DNA of 64,000 bases from Pseudomonas brassicacearum (GCF_000585995.1 NZ_CP007410.1:1515430-1579429); one strand, 5' to 3'; shown: positions 42,726 through 52,024, numbered from the stretch's first letter. Program-made: numbers and translations. The notes: generated by a model not told the origin, from the letters alone.

Positions 42726-45572
42726 TCAGCCCGCCACCAACACCCGAATCGCCTCCAGGCGCAACGCCGCCTTCTCAAGCATCGCCAGGCCTTGCTCGCG
42801 CTGTTGGCGCAGGGCTACCAGTTCACTGTCGCGCACCGTCGGGTTGACGGCTTGCAGGGCAGTCAGGCGTGCCAGTTCTTCGTCGGTATCGGCGGCCAGG
42901 CGCCGCTGGGCCTCGGCCACGCGTTCGGCGTGGCGCGGGGCGATCTTCTCTTCGCCGGCATTGATCCGTGGCGTCAGTTGGTCACGCTGGGCCTGGATGA
43001 ACTTGTTGGCGCTGGCACGGGGCACGCTTTCGAGCTGGTCGTTCAGGGTTTCGAACGCGACCCGGGCGGCCAGGTCGTTGCCGTTGGCGTCCAGCAGGCA
43101 GCGCAGGGCGGCTGGCGGCAGGTAACGACCCAGCTGCAACGAGCGCGGGGCAACCACTTCACTGACGTAGAGCAGCTCCAGCAACACGGTGCCGGGCTTG
43201 AGGGCCTTGTTCTTGATCAACGCCACCGCGGTGTTACCCATGGAGCCGGACAGCACCAGGTCCATGCCACCCTGCACCATCGGGTGCTCCCAGGTGATGA
43301 ACTGCATGTCTTCGCGAGACAGCGCCTGGTTGCGGTCGTAGGTGATGGTCACGCCTTCGTCGTCGCCCAGCGGGAAGCTGGCGTCGAGCATTTTTTCGCT
43401 CGGCTTGAGGATCAGCGCGTTTTCCGAATGGTCCTCGCTGTCGATGCCGAAGGCGTCGAACAGGGTTTCCATGTAGATCGGCAGGGCGAACTGGTCGTCT
43501 TGCTCGAGAATGGCCTCCACCAGCGCATCACCTTCACCCGCACCGCCGGAATTGAGTTCCAGCAGACGGTCGCGACCGGTGTGCAGCTCGGCCTCCAGGC
43601 GTTCGCGTTCGGCCCGGGCTTCGTCGATCAATGCTTGCCACTGGCCGTCATCGGCTTCTTCCAGCAACGGCAGCAGGCGCGGGCCGAACTGATGCTGCAA
43701 GGCGTTGCCGGTCGGGCACGTGTTGAGGAAGGCATTCAGGGCTTCGTGATACCACTGGAACAGCCGCGCTTGCGGACTGGTTTCCAGGTAAGGCACATGC
43801 AGCTCGATGATGTGCTTCTGACCGATCCGGTCCAGACGACCGATGCGTTGCTCCAGCAGGTCCGGGTGCGCCGGCAGGTCGAACAGCACCAAGTGATGGG
43901 CGAACTGGAAGTTGCGACCCTCACTGCCGATTTCCGAGCAAATCAGCACTTGGGCGCCGAACTCTTCGTCGGCGAAATAGGCCGCCGCGCGGTCACGCTC
44001 CAGGATGTTCATGCCCTCGTGGAACACCGTGGCCGGGATGCCGGAGCGCACGCGCAGGGCGTCTTCCAGGTCCATGGCGGTTTCGGCGTGGGCGCAGATC
44101 ACCAGCACTTTGGTGCGCTTGAGCATCTTCAGGGTGTCGATCAGCCACTCGACCCGTGGGTCGAAACGCCACCAGCGTTCTTCTTCGCTGGCGTCCGGCT
44201 GGGCCTGGAAGCTGACTTCCGGGTAGAGCTCGGCGTGATCGCCCAACGGCAGTTCGAGGTATTCGTCCGGGCATGGCAGCGGGTAGGCGTGCAGCTTGCG
44301 CTCCGGGAAACCCTGCACGGCGGCGCGGGTATTGCGAAACAGCACGCGGCCGGTGCCATGGCGGTCCAGCAGTTCGCGGACCAAGCGGGCGCTGGCTTCG
44401 ATATCGCCATCATTGACGGCGGTCAGCAAGGCTTCGCCTTCGTTCCCCAAAAAGCCGTGGATGGTCTTGTGGGCTTCGGGCGAGAGACGGCCCTTGTCCA
44501 GCAGCTCCTGCACGGCCTCGGCCACCGGGCGATAATTCTCGCTCTCGGCGCGGAAGGCCTTGAGGTCATGGAAGCGGTTCGGGTCCAGCAGGCGCAGACG
44601 AGCGAAGTGGCTGTCCTGGCCCAGTTGTTCCGGGGTCGCGGTCAACAGCAGTACGCCCGGGATTGTCTCGGCAAGCTGTTCGACCAAGGCGTATTGCGGG
44701 CTGACCTGATCCTCGTGCCATACCAGGTGGTGGGCTTCATCGACCACCATCAAGTCCCAGCCGGCGGCGAACAGCGCATCCTGGGCCTTCTCGTCGTCTA
44801 CCAGCCACTCCAGCGCCACCAGGGCCAGTTGGGTGTCTTCGAACGGGTTGCTGGCATCGCTTTCGATGAAGCGTTCTTCATCGAACAGTGCGACCTGCAG
44901 GTTGAAACGCCGACGCATTTCCACCAGCCACTGGTGCTGAAGGTTTTCCGGCACCAGGATCAGTACGCGGTTGGCGCGGCCGGAAAGCAGTTGGCGATGG
45001 ATCACCAGGCCGGCTTCGATGGTCTTGCCCAGGCCGACTTCGTCCGCCAGCAACACCCGCGGTGCAATGCGGTCGGCCACTTCGCGGGCGATATGCAGCT
45101 GGTGGGCGATCGGCTGGGCACGTACGCCGCCCAGGCCCCACAGCGAAGACTGCAACTGGCGGCTGGTGTGTTCCAGGGTGTGATAGCGCAGGGAAAACCA
45201 GGCCAGCGGGTCGATCTGGCCGGCGAACAGACGGTCGCTGGCCAGGCGGAACTGGATAAAGTTCGACAGCTGGGTTTCCGGCAGGGTGACGACTTCGTTC
45301 TGCCCGTTGAGGCCGTGGTAGACCAGCAGCCCGTCGACATCATCGACTTCGCGCACGGTCATTTTCCAGCCTTCGAAGTGAGTGATCACATCGCCCGGCG
45401 AAAACCGTACACGGGTGAGGGGCGCATTCCGTAGCGCGTACTGGCGGGTGTCGCCAGTGGCCGGATAGAGCACGGTCAACAAGCGGCCGTCCTGTGCCAG
45501 AACGGTGCCTAAACCCAGCTCGGCTTCGCTGTCACTGATCCAGCGTTGCCCCGGTTGATACTGCTGCGCCAT
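42726..45572 (-). CDS. rapA: RNA polymerase-associated protein RapA (SWI2/SNF2 ATPase)
   Basis: A 948-residue ATPase that recycles RNA polymerase after transcription. The N-terminal Tudor-like part (about 1-110; [19 protein letters not shown]) contacts polymerase; helicase motif I is DEVGLGKT at 177-184, the DEAH motif [10 protein letters not shown] lies near 276, and late motifs [27 protein letters not shown] and [13 protein letters not shown] are the SNF2 motifs V and VI. Length is typical. Single gene; clear orthologue of E. coli RapA/HepA. Confidence 0.96.
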   Translation of the reverse strand: MAQQYQPGQRWISDSEAELGLGTVLAQDGRLLTVLYPATGDTRQYALRNAPLTRVRFSPGDVITHFEGWKMTVREVDDVDGLLVYHGLNGQNEVVTLPETQLSNFIQFRLASDRLFAGQIDPLAWFSLRYHTLEHTSRQLQSSLWGLGGVRAQPIAHQLHIAREVADRIAPRVLLADEVGLGKTIEAGLVIHRQLLSGRANRVLILVPENLQHQWLVEMRRRFNLQVALFDEERFIESDASNPFEDTQLALVALEWLVDDEKAQDALFAAGWDLMVVDEAHHLVWHEDQVSPQYALVEQLAETIPGVLLLTATPEQLGQDSHFARLRLLDPNRFHDLKAFRAESENYRPVAEAVQELLDKGRLSPEAHKTIHGFLGNEGEALLTAVNDGDIEASARLVRELLDRHGTGRVLFRNTRAAVQGFPERKLHAYPLPCPDEYLELPLGDHAELYPEVSFQAQPDASEEERWWRFDPRVEWLIDTLKMLKRTKVLVICAHAETAMDLEDALRVRSGIPATVFHEGMNILERDRAAAYFADEEFGAQVLICSEIGSEGRNFQFAHHLVLFDLPAHPDLLEQRIGRLDRIGQKHIIELHVPYLETSPQARLFQWYHEALNAFLNTCPTGNALQHQFGPRLLPLLEEADDGQWQALIDEARAERERLEAELHTGRDRLLELNSGGAGEGDALVEAILEQDDQFALPIYMETLFDAFGIDSEDHSENALILKPSEKMLDASFPLGDDEGVTITYDRNQALSREDMQFITWEHPMVQGGMDLVLSGSMGNTAVALIKNKALKPGTVLLELLYVSEVVAPRSLQLGRYLPPAALRCLLDANGNDLAARVAFETLNDQLESVPRASANKFIQAQRDQLTPRINAGEEKIAPRHAERVAEAQRRLAADTDEELARLTALQAVNPTVRDSELVALRQQREQGLAMLEKAALRLEAIRVLVAG

Positions 45573-45821
45573 GCTGCCTGACTCCCGCCTTGAAAAAGCC
45601 GGTTATCTTAACGGAATGATCCCTCAGACCAAAGGAATTACGTACGCACTACGCTGCCATGGGGGTTGATTCATCACTCGGCGGTACGGAACTTAAGCGT
45701 GTTCGGCGATCAAACAAGCTCGGCCCCGAGTGTTGCTGCAATGCCAACTGGGTCACAAGTTTCTGACCGGCGGTTCAAGCTGCCATCCCCTCAGCCGACA
45801 ACCTGAAGACAGGAGACCTTT

Positions 45822-46163
45822 ATGTTGCCACCCATACTTCCCTTGAGCGTCGTACCGATCAACGCTCAAACGGACCCGGTCCGCCAGCGACCGGACATAC
45901 CGCCCGTGGTCCCGGTGCAGCAAAGCTCGAACGAAAGCACCATCGACCTGCAAAAGCGTGATCCGGAAGAGGCCGCGTTGTTGCTGCGCGAGGAACAGCG
46001 TCGCCAGCAGGAACGCGACAAGCGCCGCCACGAAGCCGACGAAGACCCCGAGGAACACCTGGCGGTACCGGGTACCGAACTCAATGCCGATAACACTGTG
46101 CCGGTAGTGCCGCTGATGGAAGAAGAGTCGCGCCAGGGCCTGTGGGTCGATATCCAGATCTGA
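45822..46163 (+). CDS. Hypothetical proline- and charge-rich protein (113 aa)
   Basis: A small soluble protein with a Pro/Val-rich start (MLPPILPLSVVPINAQTD), a Glu/Arg-rich helix (DPEEAALLLREEQRRQQERDKRRHEADEDPEEHL) and the tail RQGLWVDIQI. I recall similar Pseudomonas proteins carrying the wrong label 'aspartate-semialdehyde dehydrogenase'; no enzyme motif is visible. ATG 45822 follows CAGGAGACCTT. Function unknown. The 249-base gap upstream shows no recognisable feature. Confidence 0.75.
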   Translation: MLPPILPLSVVPINAQTDPVRQRPDIPPVVPVQQSSNESTIDLQKRDPEEAALLLREEQRRQQERDKRRHEADEDPEEHLAVPGTELNADNTVPVVPLMEEESRQGLWVDIQI

Positions 46164-46256
46164 TTCAGGCTTTGCCGACGTACGCAGGCTGGTCAACGCC
46201 GCCAACAGCCCGCATCATGGGCGCATCCGCAATTCACTGCACGATGCCGACACGCC

Positions 46257-46418
46257 ATGAGCCAAGACGACAAACTGATCGACCTCAGCGCTGAGCGCGC
46301 CAAGCGCGTTCACGACCTCAACGAAAAACGCCTCAATGAAGTCCGCCAGGCTTTTGAACAAGCCATGCCTTTGGGTAAACCCAAGAAAAAGTCGAAGAAC
46401 AAACCGAAAAAGCGTTGA
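46257..46418 (+). CDS. Small charged protein (53 aa)
   Basis: The frame encodes MSQDDKLIDLSAERAKRVHD, then LNEKRLNEVRQAFEQAMPLG and a Lys-rich tail KPKKKSKNKPKKR. The first 40 residues are likely one amphipathic helix; the tail could bind nucleic acid. No strong ribosome site is visible, so support is codon use and the helix pattern. Family unknown. Confidence 0.62.
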   Translation: MSQDDKLIDLSAERAKRVHDLNEKRLNEVRQAFEQAMPLGKPKKKSKNKPKKR

Positions 46419-46434
46419 AAACCCCCTCGATCCA

Positions 46435-46448
46435 TTGATGTAGATCAG
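46435..46448. promoter_or_regulatory. FNR/ANR-type box upstream of the ccoM-like gene
   Basis: TTGATGTAGATCAG matches the TTGAT-N4-ATCAA consensus at nine of ten defined positions. It lies about 117 bases before the small gene. A second palindrome, TTGACC-CC-GGTCAA, is at 46485-46498. Confidence 0.68.
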
Positions 46449-46484
46449 TTATTTCCCCACCTTTGCGCCCCGTTGCGGGCGTTA

Positions 46485-46498
46485 TTGACCCCGGTCAA
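46485..46498. promoter_or_regulatory. TTGAC-type palindrome before the ccoM-like gene
   Basis: TTGACC-CC-GGTCAA: six-base perfect arms. It resembles a weak FNR-family site (TTGAC-N4-GTCAA) and lies 66 bases before the start codon. Confidence 0.5.
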
Positions 46499-46564
46499 TT
46501 TTCATCCAGGCCTGATTGGTTAACTTGAACCCATCGCAACAGGGGCAAGACCAGGAGGCCAGTC

Positions 46565-46681
46565 ATGTTTTTCGATAATGTGGTGTTTGCCGGGGTGTTG
46601 ACGGTCGGCCTCATGTTCGTGTTTTTCGCAGGCTTTGGATTATTCATCTGGAAAGACGCACATAAGCGCAAAAAGCCGTAG
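46565..46681 (+). CDS. ccoM: Probable cbb3 cytochrome oxidase subunit CcoM (38 aa)
   Basis: The frame encodes MFFDNVVFAGVLTVGLMFVF followed by FAGFGLFIWKDAHKRKKP: one membrane span and a short basic tail ending in a WKDAHK motif. This agrees in length, topology and sequence style with CcoM, the small subunit that helps stabilise cbb3 oxidase in P. stutzeri. A clear ribosome site (CCAGGAGGCCAGTC) and an FNR/ANR-type box at 46435 support a role in low-oxygen respiration, as cbb3 genes are under ANR control. The cco operon is elsewhere. The family match is from memory. Confidence 0.78.
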   Translation: MFFDNVVFAGVLTVGLMFVFFAGFGLFIWKDAHKRKKP

Positions 46682-46716
46682 GTCTTTCTGGTTACAACGA
46701 GCACGCAAGGCATTTT

Positions 46717-46742
46717 GGGCGACTTCGGTCGCCCTTTTTTTT
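46717..46742 (+). terminator. Terminator of the ccoM-like gene
   Basis: GGGCGAC, loop TTCG, GTCGCCC then eight T: a perfect stem with a UUCG tetraloop. Confidence 0.95.
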
Positions 46743-46772
46743 GGGCAATTTTCCGGTATACACAAATCAAAA

Positions 46773-46861
46773 TGTGGGAGCGGGCTTGCTCGCGAAGGCG
46801 GTGTGTCAGCCGATTTATGAGTAACTGACACGACGCTTTCGCGAGCAAGCCCGCTCCCACA
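46773..46861. repeat. REP doublet (REPIN), GTGGGAGCGGGC type
   Basis: TGTGGGAGCGGGCTTGCTCG facing CGAGCAAGCCCGCTCCCACA, lying between two terminators. Confidence 0.92.
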
Positions 46862-46874
46862 GTGGTTTTGGCAT

Positions 46875-46911
46875 AAAAAAAGGTGCGACCCGCCAGGGTC
46901 GCACCTTTTTT
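46875..46911 (-). terminator. Bidirectional terminator after the Pit gene
   Basis: A-run, AGGTGCGACC, loop CGCCAG, GGTCGCACCT, T-run: a perfect ten-pair stem that works on both strands; 14 bases from the transporter stop. Confidence 0.92.
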
Positions 46912-46925
46912 GTGGGCCGCTGGAA

Positions 46926-48401
46926 TCAGCTACCCAGGGCCTTCGATGCGAGCCAGAACAACCCGGCCGACAGCGCCACCGTCGCCGGCAGGGTCAACAC
47001 CCAGGCCAGCAGGATGTTGCGCACGGTGCCACCTTGCAGGCCGCTTTTGTTGGCGACCATGGTGCCGGCCACACCCGAGGACAGCACGTGGGTGGTGGAA
47101 ACCGGCAGGCTGAAGATGTTCGCCGCACCGATCATGCACGCCGTGGTGATCTGGGCCGACATGCCCTGGGCATAGGTCATGCCTTGCTTGCCGATCTTCT
47201 CGCCGATGGTCAGCACCACGCGCTTCCAGCCGACCATGGTGCCCAGGCCGAGGGCCAGGGCGACTGCGAGGATCACCCAGAACGGGGCGTATTCGGTGGT
47301 GGCGGTCAGGTCCTTGCGCAGCTTGTTCAGGTCGTCTTTCTCGCGGGCCGCCAGGCTTGGCAACTTGCCAACCTTCTTCGCCGTGTCATCCAGGCAGAGC
47401 AGGTAGCGGCGCACCTCGATGCGGCTCTCCGACGGCAGCGAATGGTAGTCCGCCACGCCTTTGAGGGTGTCGAGCAGTGCAGCAATGGTCGGTTCGGTCT
47501 GCTGCGGGTTGCAGCGGAATTTCTCCGGCAGGTCGCCTTTCACGCTTTTGCCCAGCGCCAGGTACTCACCCAGGGATTCGTTGTTGCGCTGGTAGAACTG
47601 GCTCAGGTGCAGGGTCGCGTCACGGGTCCGCTCGATCTGGTAGGTGGTGCTGCCCAGGTCAAGTACGAACTGCGCGGGCACGATACCGATCAGCACCAGC
47701 ATGATCAGGCCGATACCTTTCTGGCCATCGTTGGAGCCGTGGACAAAGCTGACAGCCATGGCCGAGATTACCAGCACCAGGCGATTCCAGAACGGCGGGT
47801 GCTTTTTATCGTCGATCTTGCGGCGCTGTTCCGGTGTCTTGTGCATCTTCGACAGTGGACGCCACCATTTCAGGCCAATCAACACCAGGGCGGCGATCAG
47901 GAAACCGGCCATGGGCGAGAACACCAGGGAGGCGCCGATATCGATCGCCTTCTGCCAGTTCACCCCGTCGGCCAACGGAATATCGTTGATCAGGGCGTTG
48001 GCCAGGCCGACGCCGAGGATCGAGCCGATCAGCGTGTGCGAACTGGAGGCCGGGATACCGAAGTACCAGGTGCCCAGGTTCCAGGTGATGGCCGCTGCGA
48101 GCAGCGAAAACACCATGGCCAGTCCGTGTCCGGTGTTCACATTGATCAGCAGCTCCACGGGCAACAGGTGGACGATGGCATACGCCACCCCCACGCCGCC
48201 CAGCAGCACGCCGAGGAAATTGAACACACCGGAAAAGAACACCGCCAGATGAGGCGGCATGGCTTTGGTGTAGATAACAGTGGCAACCGCGTTAGCGGTG
48301 TCATGAAAGCCGTTGATGAACTCGAAGGCGAGGACAAAAGCCAGGGCGAGCAAGAGGCTCACAAGCACCCAAGCATCCAGTCCGCTGAATAAATCGATCA
48401 T
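46926..48401 (-). CDS. Inorganic phosphate transporter, PiT family
   Basis: A 491-residue transporter that takes up phosphate as a metal complex with protons. Both halves carry the PiT signature: FINGFHDTANAVATVIYTKAMP at about 28-49 and VSFVHGSNDGQKGIGLIM at about 218-235. A long cytosolic loop between about residues 180-210 and a second hydrophilic stretch near 260-350 separate the membrane parts. The gene stands alone with no phoU partner. Low-affinity constitutive uptake is usual for this family. Confidence 0.93.
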   Translation of the reverse strand: MIDLFSGLDAWVLVSLLLALAFVLAFEFINGFHDTANAVATVIYTKAMPPHLAVFFSGVFNFLGVLLGGVGVAYAIVHLLPVELLINVNTGHGLAMVFSLLAAAITWNLGTWYFGIPASSSHTLIGSILGVGLANALINDIPLADGVNWQKAIDIGASLVFSPMAGFLIAALVLIGLKWWRPLSKMHKTPEQRRKIDDKKHPPFWNRLVLVISAMAVSFVHGSNDGQKGIGLIMLVLIGIVPAQFVLDLGSTTYQIERTRDATLHLSQFYQRNNESLGEYLALGKSVKGDLPEKFRCNPQQTEPTIAALLDTLKGVADYHSLPSESRIEVRRYLLCLDDTAKKVGKLPSLAAREKDDLNKLRKDLTATTEYAPFWVILAVALALGLGTMVGWKRVVLTIGEKIGKQGMTYAQGMSAQITTACMIGAANIFSLPVSTTHVLSSGVAGTMVANKSGLQGGTVRNILLAWVLTLPATVALSAGLFWLASKALGS

Positions 48402-48765
48402 GAAGGTTTTCTGACCCGGTCGTAAGGGGGCGCGATTATGCCAGAAAACCTCGGCAATCGATGCATCGGCTGCTCATCGGTAACATTCTTCAACGAAATA
48501 ATTTGTAGGAAACGCCCTGGGCCGGGGATTTCGACAGGGTACGCAAGCCATTGATTTCGAGCTGGAAAGCACGAAATGCAAGGACCGTCTCGGCGCAGAA
48601 GGTGCTTCAGGTGGTTGTATGAAATATCTGAAAAAGATCGAGCACGAATACACCTCGACCGTAGGCGGAAGGAGAGGGCGGCCCGCTCATGGCGGGCGTC
48701 CAGCATCGGCGTCCGGCCTGGGTGTCGGCCGGATACCGCTTCACAAGAACATCAAGTCTTGAGCG
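48402..48765. other. Gap between the Pit gene and the 66-aa gene
   Basis: 364 bases. It should contain the Pit promoter. A 47-codon frame at 48619-48762 (starting MKYLKKIEHEYTS) has AGGTGG at short spacing but no recognised family; a small hairpin GCCCGC-TCATG-GCGGGC lies at 48680-48697. Otherwise nothing recognised. Confidence 0.45.
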
Positions 48766-48966
48766 TCACTGCTCTTCGGCCTTGAGTTCTTTTTCCATTT
48801 TTTGCAGTTCCTGGGTGAAGGCCTGGTCCTGAACGGTGGCACGCTTACGCCAGGGTTTGCGTTCCGGTTCAGGCTGCGCGGCGTAGGTGGTGACTTCCCC
48901 GCCGTAAACTTCCTTGTAACGTTGTTCCTGGCGCTCAAGTTCCGCGCGCAGTTCGTCTTTCGTCAC
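48766..48966 (-). CDS. Small hypothetical protein (66 aa)
   Basis: A GTG-started gene beginning [24 protein letters not shown], followed by a Pro-rich linker ([12 protein letters not shown]) and a helical acidic end ([15 protein letters not shown]). GTG 48966 follows AGGTAAAACT. The pattern of two short helices around a proline-rich middle is seen in other short Pseudomonas proteins; no function is known. A perfect palindrome (49008-49025) lies 42 bases upstream. Confidence 0.7.
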   Translation of the reverse strand: MTKDELRAELERQEQRYKEVYGGEVTTYAAQPEPERKPWRKRATVQDQAFTQELQKMEKELKAEEQ

Positions 48967-49007
48967 AGTTTTACCTAATAAAATGAAATTGAATCTGGTG
49001 ATACGCA

Positions 49008-49025
49008 CTGCATGTAAACATGCAG
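49008..49025. promoter_or_regulatory. Perfect palindrome CTGCATG-TAAA-CATGCAG
   Basis: Seven-base arms with a 4-base centre, 42 bases upstream of the 66-aa gene. Operator-like; no matching regulator is known to me. Confidence 0.5.
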
Positions 49026-49091
49026 ACGGCCACGGCACCAGAGCTGACAGCTGACGTAGCATCAGGGCTTCGTGTTGTTGCCAATACAGGG

Positions 49092-49183
49092 GAAGCGGCC
49101 ATTAAGGTGCTTCGGGCACCTGTTGCGGGCACCACGCAATAATCTGCAGTGCCTGCGGACGGGAACGGTCGATTGGCCGCTTC
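49092..49183. other. Inverted repeat with an internal hairpin upstream of pcaR
   Basis: GAAGCGGCCA at 49092-49101 pairs with TGGCCGCTTC at 49174-49183. Inside lies AGGTGC-TTCGG-GCACCT at 49105-49121. The whole could form a structured RNA of about 92 bases. It sits in the 594-base gap between the 66-aa gene and pcaR, which has no convincing gene; a minus-strand frame of 83 codons has no ribosome site. Confidence 0.45.
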
Positions 49184-49452
49184 GTCACTGAAGTGCATTA
49201 TAGCGGCCCACTCGAAGAACACTATCGGGAAAAATTAAAAGTATCCGTTGTTGTGTGAATCCATGTTTGTATTGCGCAACTTGTGGCAATTAGGTTTCAG
49301 GACATGCCCGACAAGTGCCGGAAGACTGACGCCATTGAAGGTGACAAGTTCAATATCCCAGGCATGGTGTTCAAGTCCATTCCCCTGGGATCGTCGAACT
49401 TATAGTCCGCTCTGCAGGCGAAGCGGATTTCTGTTGCTGGGCAAGCTGATTG

Positions 49453-49483
49453 CGATTATCGGTCGCTGGTTCGATAATCGAAC
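49453..49483. promoter_or_regulatory. PcaR-type box upstream of pcaR
   Basis: GTTCGATAATCGAAC at 49469-49483 is a 15-base palindrome; the half-site CGATTATCG at 49453-49461 precedes it in inverted form. Same core as the boxes before pcaK and pcaI; points to autoregulation. Confidence 0.78.
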
Positions 49484-49560
49484 GGTCTTGGCGGTCCAGC
49501 CCTTGTCTGTCGGTCGGGCAGCCGCTTGTAATAGCCGTCATTCGCCGGGAAGGACCAGAC

Positions 49561-50403
49561 ATGAACGACCAACTGCGCAACGCCTTCACTTCAGTAGCGC
49601 CTCCGATCGTCGCCTCGCCGGCCAAGCGGATCCAGGCGCTGACTGGCGACCCGGACTTCATGACGTCCCTGGCCCGGGGACTGGCCGTGGTCCAGGCTTT
49701 CCAGGAGCGCAAACGGCACCTGACGATCGCCCAGATCAGCCACCGCACGGAAATCCCCCGCGCCGCTGTCAGACGTTGCCTGCATACCTTGATCAAGCTC
49801 GGCTACGCCACCACTGACGGACGCACCTATTCACTGTTACCCAAAGTGTTGACCCTCGGCCACGCCTATCTGTCATCGACGCCCCTGGCAGTTTCCGCCC
49901 AGCCGTACCTGGACCGCATGAGCGAACAGTTGCACGAAGCCTGCAACATGGCGACGCTCGAAGGCGACGACATTCTCTACATCGCCCGGTCGGCCACCAC
50001 TCAGCGGCTGATTTCCGTGGACCTGTCCGTTGGCGGGCGTCTGCCGGCCTATTGCACCTCGATGGGCAGGATTCTCCTGGCCGCCCTGGATGATGCTTCG
50101 CTGCGTGACTACCTTGACCACGCCGACCTGCAGGCCAAGACCAGCCGCACCCTGCACACGCCCGAGGCGTTGCTTGAGTGCCTGCAACAAGTGCGGCAGC
50201 AGGGCTGGTGCATCGTCGACCAGGAATTGGAGCAGGGCCTGCGTTCGATTGCCGTGCCGGTGTACGACGCCTCCGGTCAAGTGGTGGCGGCGCTGAATGT
50301 CAGCACCCACGCCGGGCGAGTCAGCCGCAATGAGCTGGAGCAGCGGTTCCTGCCGGGCTTGCTGGGGGCCAGTCGCGACCTGAGTGCGCAACTGTTCACT
50401 TAA
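49561..50403 (+). CDS. pcaR: PcaR, IclR-family regulator of the beta-ketoadipate pathway
   Basis: A 280-residue activator. The N-terminal helix-turn-helix is at about 36-85 (SLARGLAVVQAFQERKRHLTIAQISHRTEIPRAAVRRCLHTLIKLGY), followed by the IclR effector domain (RLPAYCTSMGRILLAAL near 158, RQQGWCIVDQELEQGLRSIAVPVYD near 218). PcaR binds beta-ketoadipate and activates pca genes. ATG 49561 follows GGGAAGGACCAG. The gene leads the entire pca locus, and boxes of its type lie at its own promoter and before pcaK and pcaI. Confidence 0.95.
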   Translation: MNDQLRNAFTSVAPPIVASPAKRIQALTGDPDFMTSLARGLAVVQAFQERKRHLTIAQISHRTEIPRAAVRRCLHTLIKLGYATTDGRTYSLLPKVLTLGHAYLSSTPLAVSAQPYLDRMSEQLHEACNMATLEGDDILYIARSATTQRLISVDLSVGGRLPAYCTSMGRILLAALDDASLRDYLDHADLQAKTSRTLHTPEALLECLQQVRQQGWCIVDQELEQGLRSIAVPVYDASGQVVAALNVSTHAGRVSRNELEQRFLPGLLGASRDLSAQLFT

Positions 50404-50406
50404 GCT

Positions 50407-50421
50407 GTTCGATAAACGCAC
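50407..50421. promoter_or_regulatory. PcaR-type box between pcaR and pcaK
   Basis: GTTCGATAAACGCAC, starting four bases after the pcaR stop, 140 bases before pcaK. Two differences from the box before pcaR. Confidence 0.7.
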
Positions 50422-50549
50422 AGAGTCGCCTCTGGCGAATTGACGGTGTTTGCCGCGCCTCATTAATGTCGCGGCAGCGTCATCCGGCGTGGTCGAGCCA
50501 GGCTCGACCGCTGGAAGGCGCTCTCTGTTCGCCTGCGTTTCTTGCGTGG

Positions 50550-50563
50550 AATAAAAATAAAAT
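50550..50563 (+). promoter_or_regulatory. A-rich Hfq/Crc-type motif at the pcaK start
   Basis: AATAAAAATAAAATG covers the place of the Shine-Dalgarno and runs into the start codon. Suggests catabolite control of 4-hydroxybenzoate/protocatechuate uptake; inferred. Confidence 0.55.
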
Positions 50564-51908
50564 GAACCAGCCCCAGACCTCCGTAGGCAATTGCCTCGAT
50601 GTGCAGTCCTTCATCAACGCTCAACCCATCTCACGCTATCAATGGCGGGTGGTGATTCTCTGCTTCCTGATTGTCTTCCTCGACGGCCTCGATACAGCGG
50701 CCATGGGCTTCATTGCCCCGGCCCTGTCCCAGGACTGGGGGATCGATCGCGCCAGCCTCGGCCCGGTGATGAGTGCCGCGTTGATCGGCATGGTGTTCGG
50801 CGCACTGGGTTCCGGCCCATTGGCTGACCGCTTCGGGCGAAAAATCGTACTGGTGGGCGCGGTCCTGTTGTTCGGCGCGTTCAGCCTGGCGTCGGCCTAC
50901 AGCACCAACGTCGATCAATTGCTGGTGCTGCGTTTCCTGACGGGCCTGGGGTTGGGCGCCGGGATGCCAAACGCCACCACGCTGCTGTCGGAATACACCC
51001 CGGAACGCAAGAAATCCCTGCTGGTGACCAGCATGTTCTGCGGTTTCAACCTGGGCATGGCCGGTGGTGGGTTCATCTCCGCCAAGCTGATACCCGCGTA
51101 CGGTTGGCACAGCCTGTTGCTGATCGGCGGGATCCTGCCGCTGATCCTGGCGGTGGTGCTGCTGTTCTGGTTGCCGGAGTCGGCGCGTTACCTGCTGGTG
51201 CGCAATCGAGGCACCGACAAAGTGCGCAAGGCCCTGGCGCCGATCGAACCCAATACGATTGCCCAGGCTGCGAGCTTCAGCGTGCCGGAACAGAAAACCG
51301 TGAAGGCTCGAAACGTATTGGCGGTGATTTTCTCTGGCACCTACAGTGCCGGCACGCTGCTGCTGTGGCTGACTTATTTCATGGGCCTGGTGATCGTCTA
51401 CCTGCTGACCAGTTGGCTGCCGACGCTGATGCGCGACAGCGGCGCGAGCATGGAGCAGGCGGCGTTTATCGGCGCGTTGTTTCAATTCGGTGGCGTATTG
51501 AGTGCGGTCGGGGTGGGGTGGGCGATGGACCGCTTCAATCCGCACAAGGTCATCGGCCTTTTCTATCTGATGGCCGGGATATTTGCCTACGCGGTAGGGC
51601 AGAGCCTGGGCAACATCACCTTGCTCGCCACGCTGGTGCTGGTGGCCGGTATGTGCGTCAACGGTGCGCAATCGGCGATGCCTTCCCTGGCGGCGCGTTT
51701 CTATCCCACCCAAGGCCGGGCCACGGGCGTGTCCTGGATGCTGGGCATCGGTCGTTTCGGCGCGATCCTCGGTGCCTGGATGGGCGCGACCCTGTTGGGC
51801 CTGGGCTGGAACTTCGAACAGGTCCTGACCGCCCTGGTCATTCCGGCTGCCCTGGCGACCACGGCGGTGGTGATCAAGGGCATGGTCAGCCATGCGGATG
51901 CGACCTGA
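50562..51908 (+). CDS. pcaK: PcaK, 4-hydroxybenzoate/protocatechuate MFS transporter
   Basis: A 448-residue major-facilitator protein of the aromatic acid:H+ symporter family with twelve spans. The first span carries the family motif DGLD (Asp41 and Asp44, the residues shown essential in P. putida PcaK), and the loop between spans 2 and 3 has GPLADRFGRK. It takes up 4-hydroxybenzoate and protocatechuate and also supports chemotaxis in P. putida. The gene lies right after pcaR with its own PcaR-type box. Confidence 0.94.
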   Translation: MNQPQTSVGNCLDVQSFINAQPISRYQWRVVILCFLIVFLDGLDTAAMGFIAPALSQDWGIDRASLGPVMSAALIGMVFGALGSGPLADRFGRKIVLVGAVLLFGAFSLASAYSTNVDQLLVLRFLTGLGLGAGMPNATTLLSEYTPERKKSLLVTSMFCGFNLGMAGGGFISAKLIPAYGWHSLLLIGGILPLILAVVLLFWLPESARYLLVRNRGTDKVRKALAPIEPNTIAQAASFSVPEQKTVKARNVLAVIFSGTYSAGTLLLWLTYFMGLVIVYLLTSWLPTLMRDSGASMEQAAFIGALFQFGGVLSAVGVGWAMDRFNPHKVIGLFYLMAGIFAYAVGQSLGNITLLATLVLVAGMCVNGAQSAMPSLAARFYPTQGRATGVSWMLGIGRFGAILGAWMGATLLGLGWNFEQVLTALVIPAALATTAVVIKGMVSHADAT

Positions 51909-51936
51909 GCCAGTGAGCTTAAGCCTGTAAGCAACC

Positions 51937-52024
51937 TGTGGGAGCGAGCTTGCTCGCGATGGCGATGTGTCAGCGACTGGTGCCTATCTGATCCGCCGCC
52001 ATCGCGAGCAAGCTCGCTCCCACA
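51937..52024. repeat. REP doublet (REPIN), GTGGGAGCGAGC type
   Basis: TGTGGGAGCGAGCTTGCTCG facing CGAGCAAGCTCGCTCCCACA between pcaK and the pcaI promoter. Confidence 0.92.

Noticed and set aside
42723..45434. 903-codon plus-strand frame opposite rapA
   Set aside because: Long open antisense frames are expected in GC-rich genes. RapA has full helicase motifs, and the shadow has none.
48619..48762. 47-codon ORF starting MKYLKKIEHEYTS
   Set aside because: A weak AGGTGG is present at short spacing, but the second half is low-complexity and covers a hairpin. Kept only as a note in the gap description.
48971..49222. 83-codon minus-strand frame upstream of the 66-aa gene
   Set aside because: No ribosome site, no family pattern, and it spans the palindromes and inverted repeat that better explain the region.
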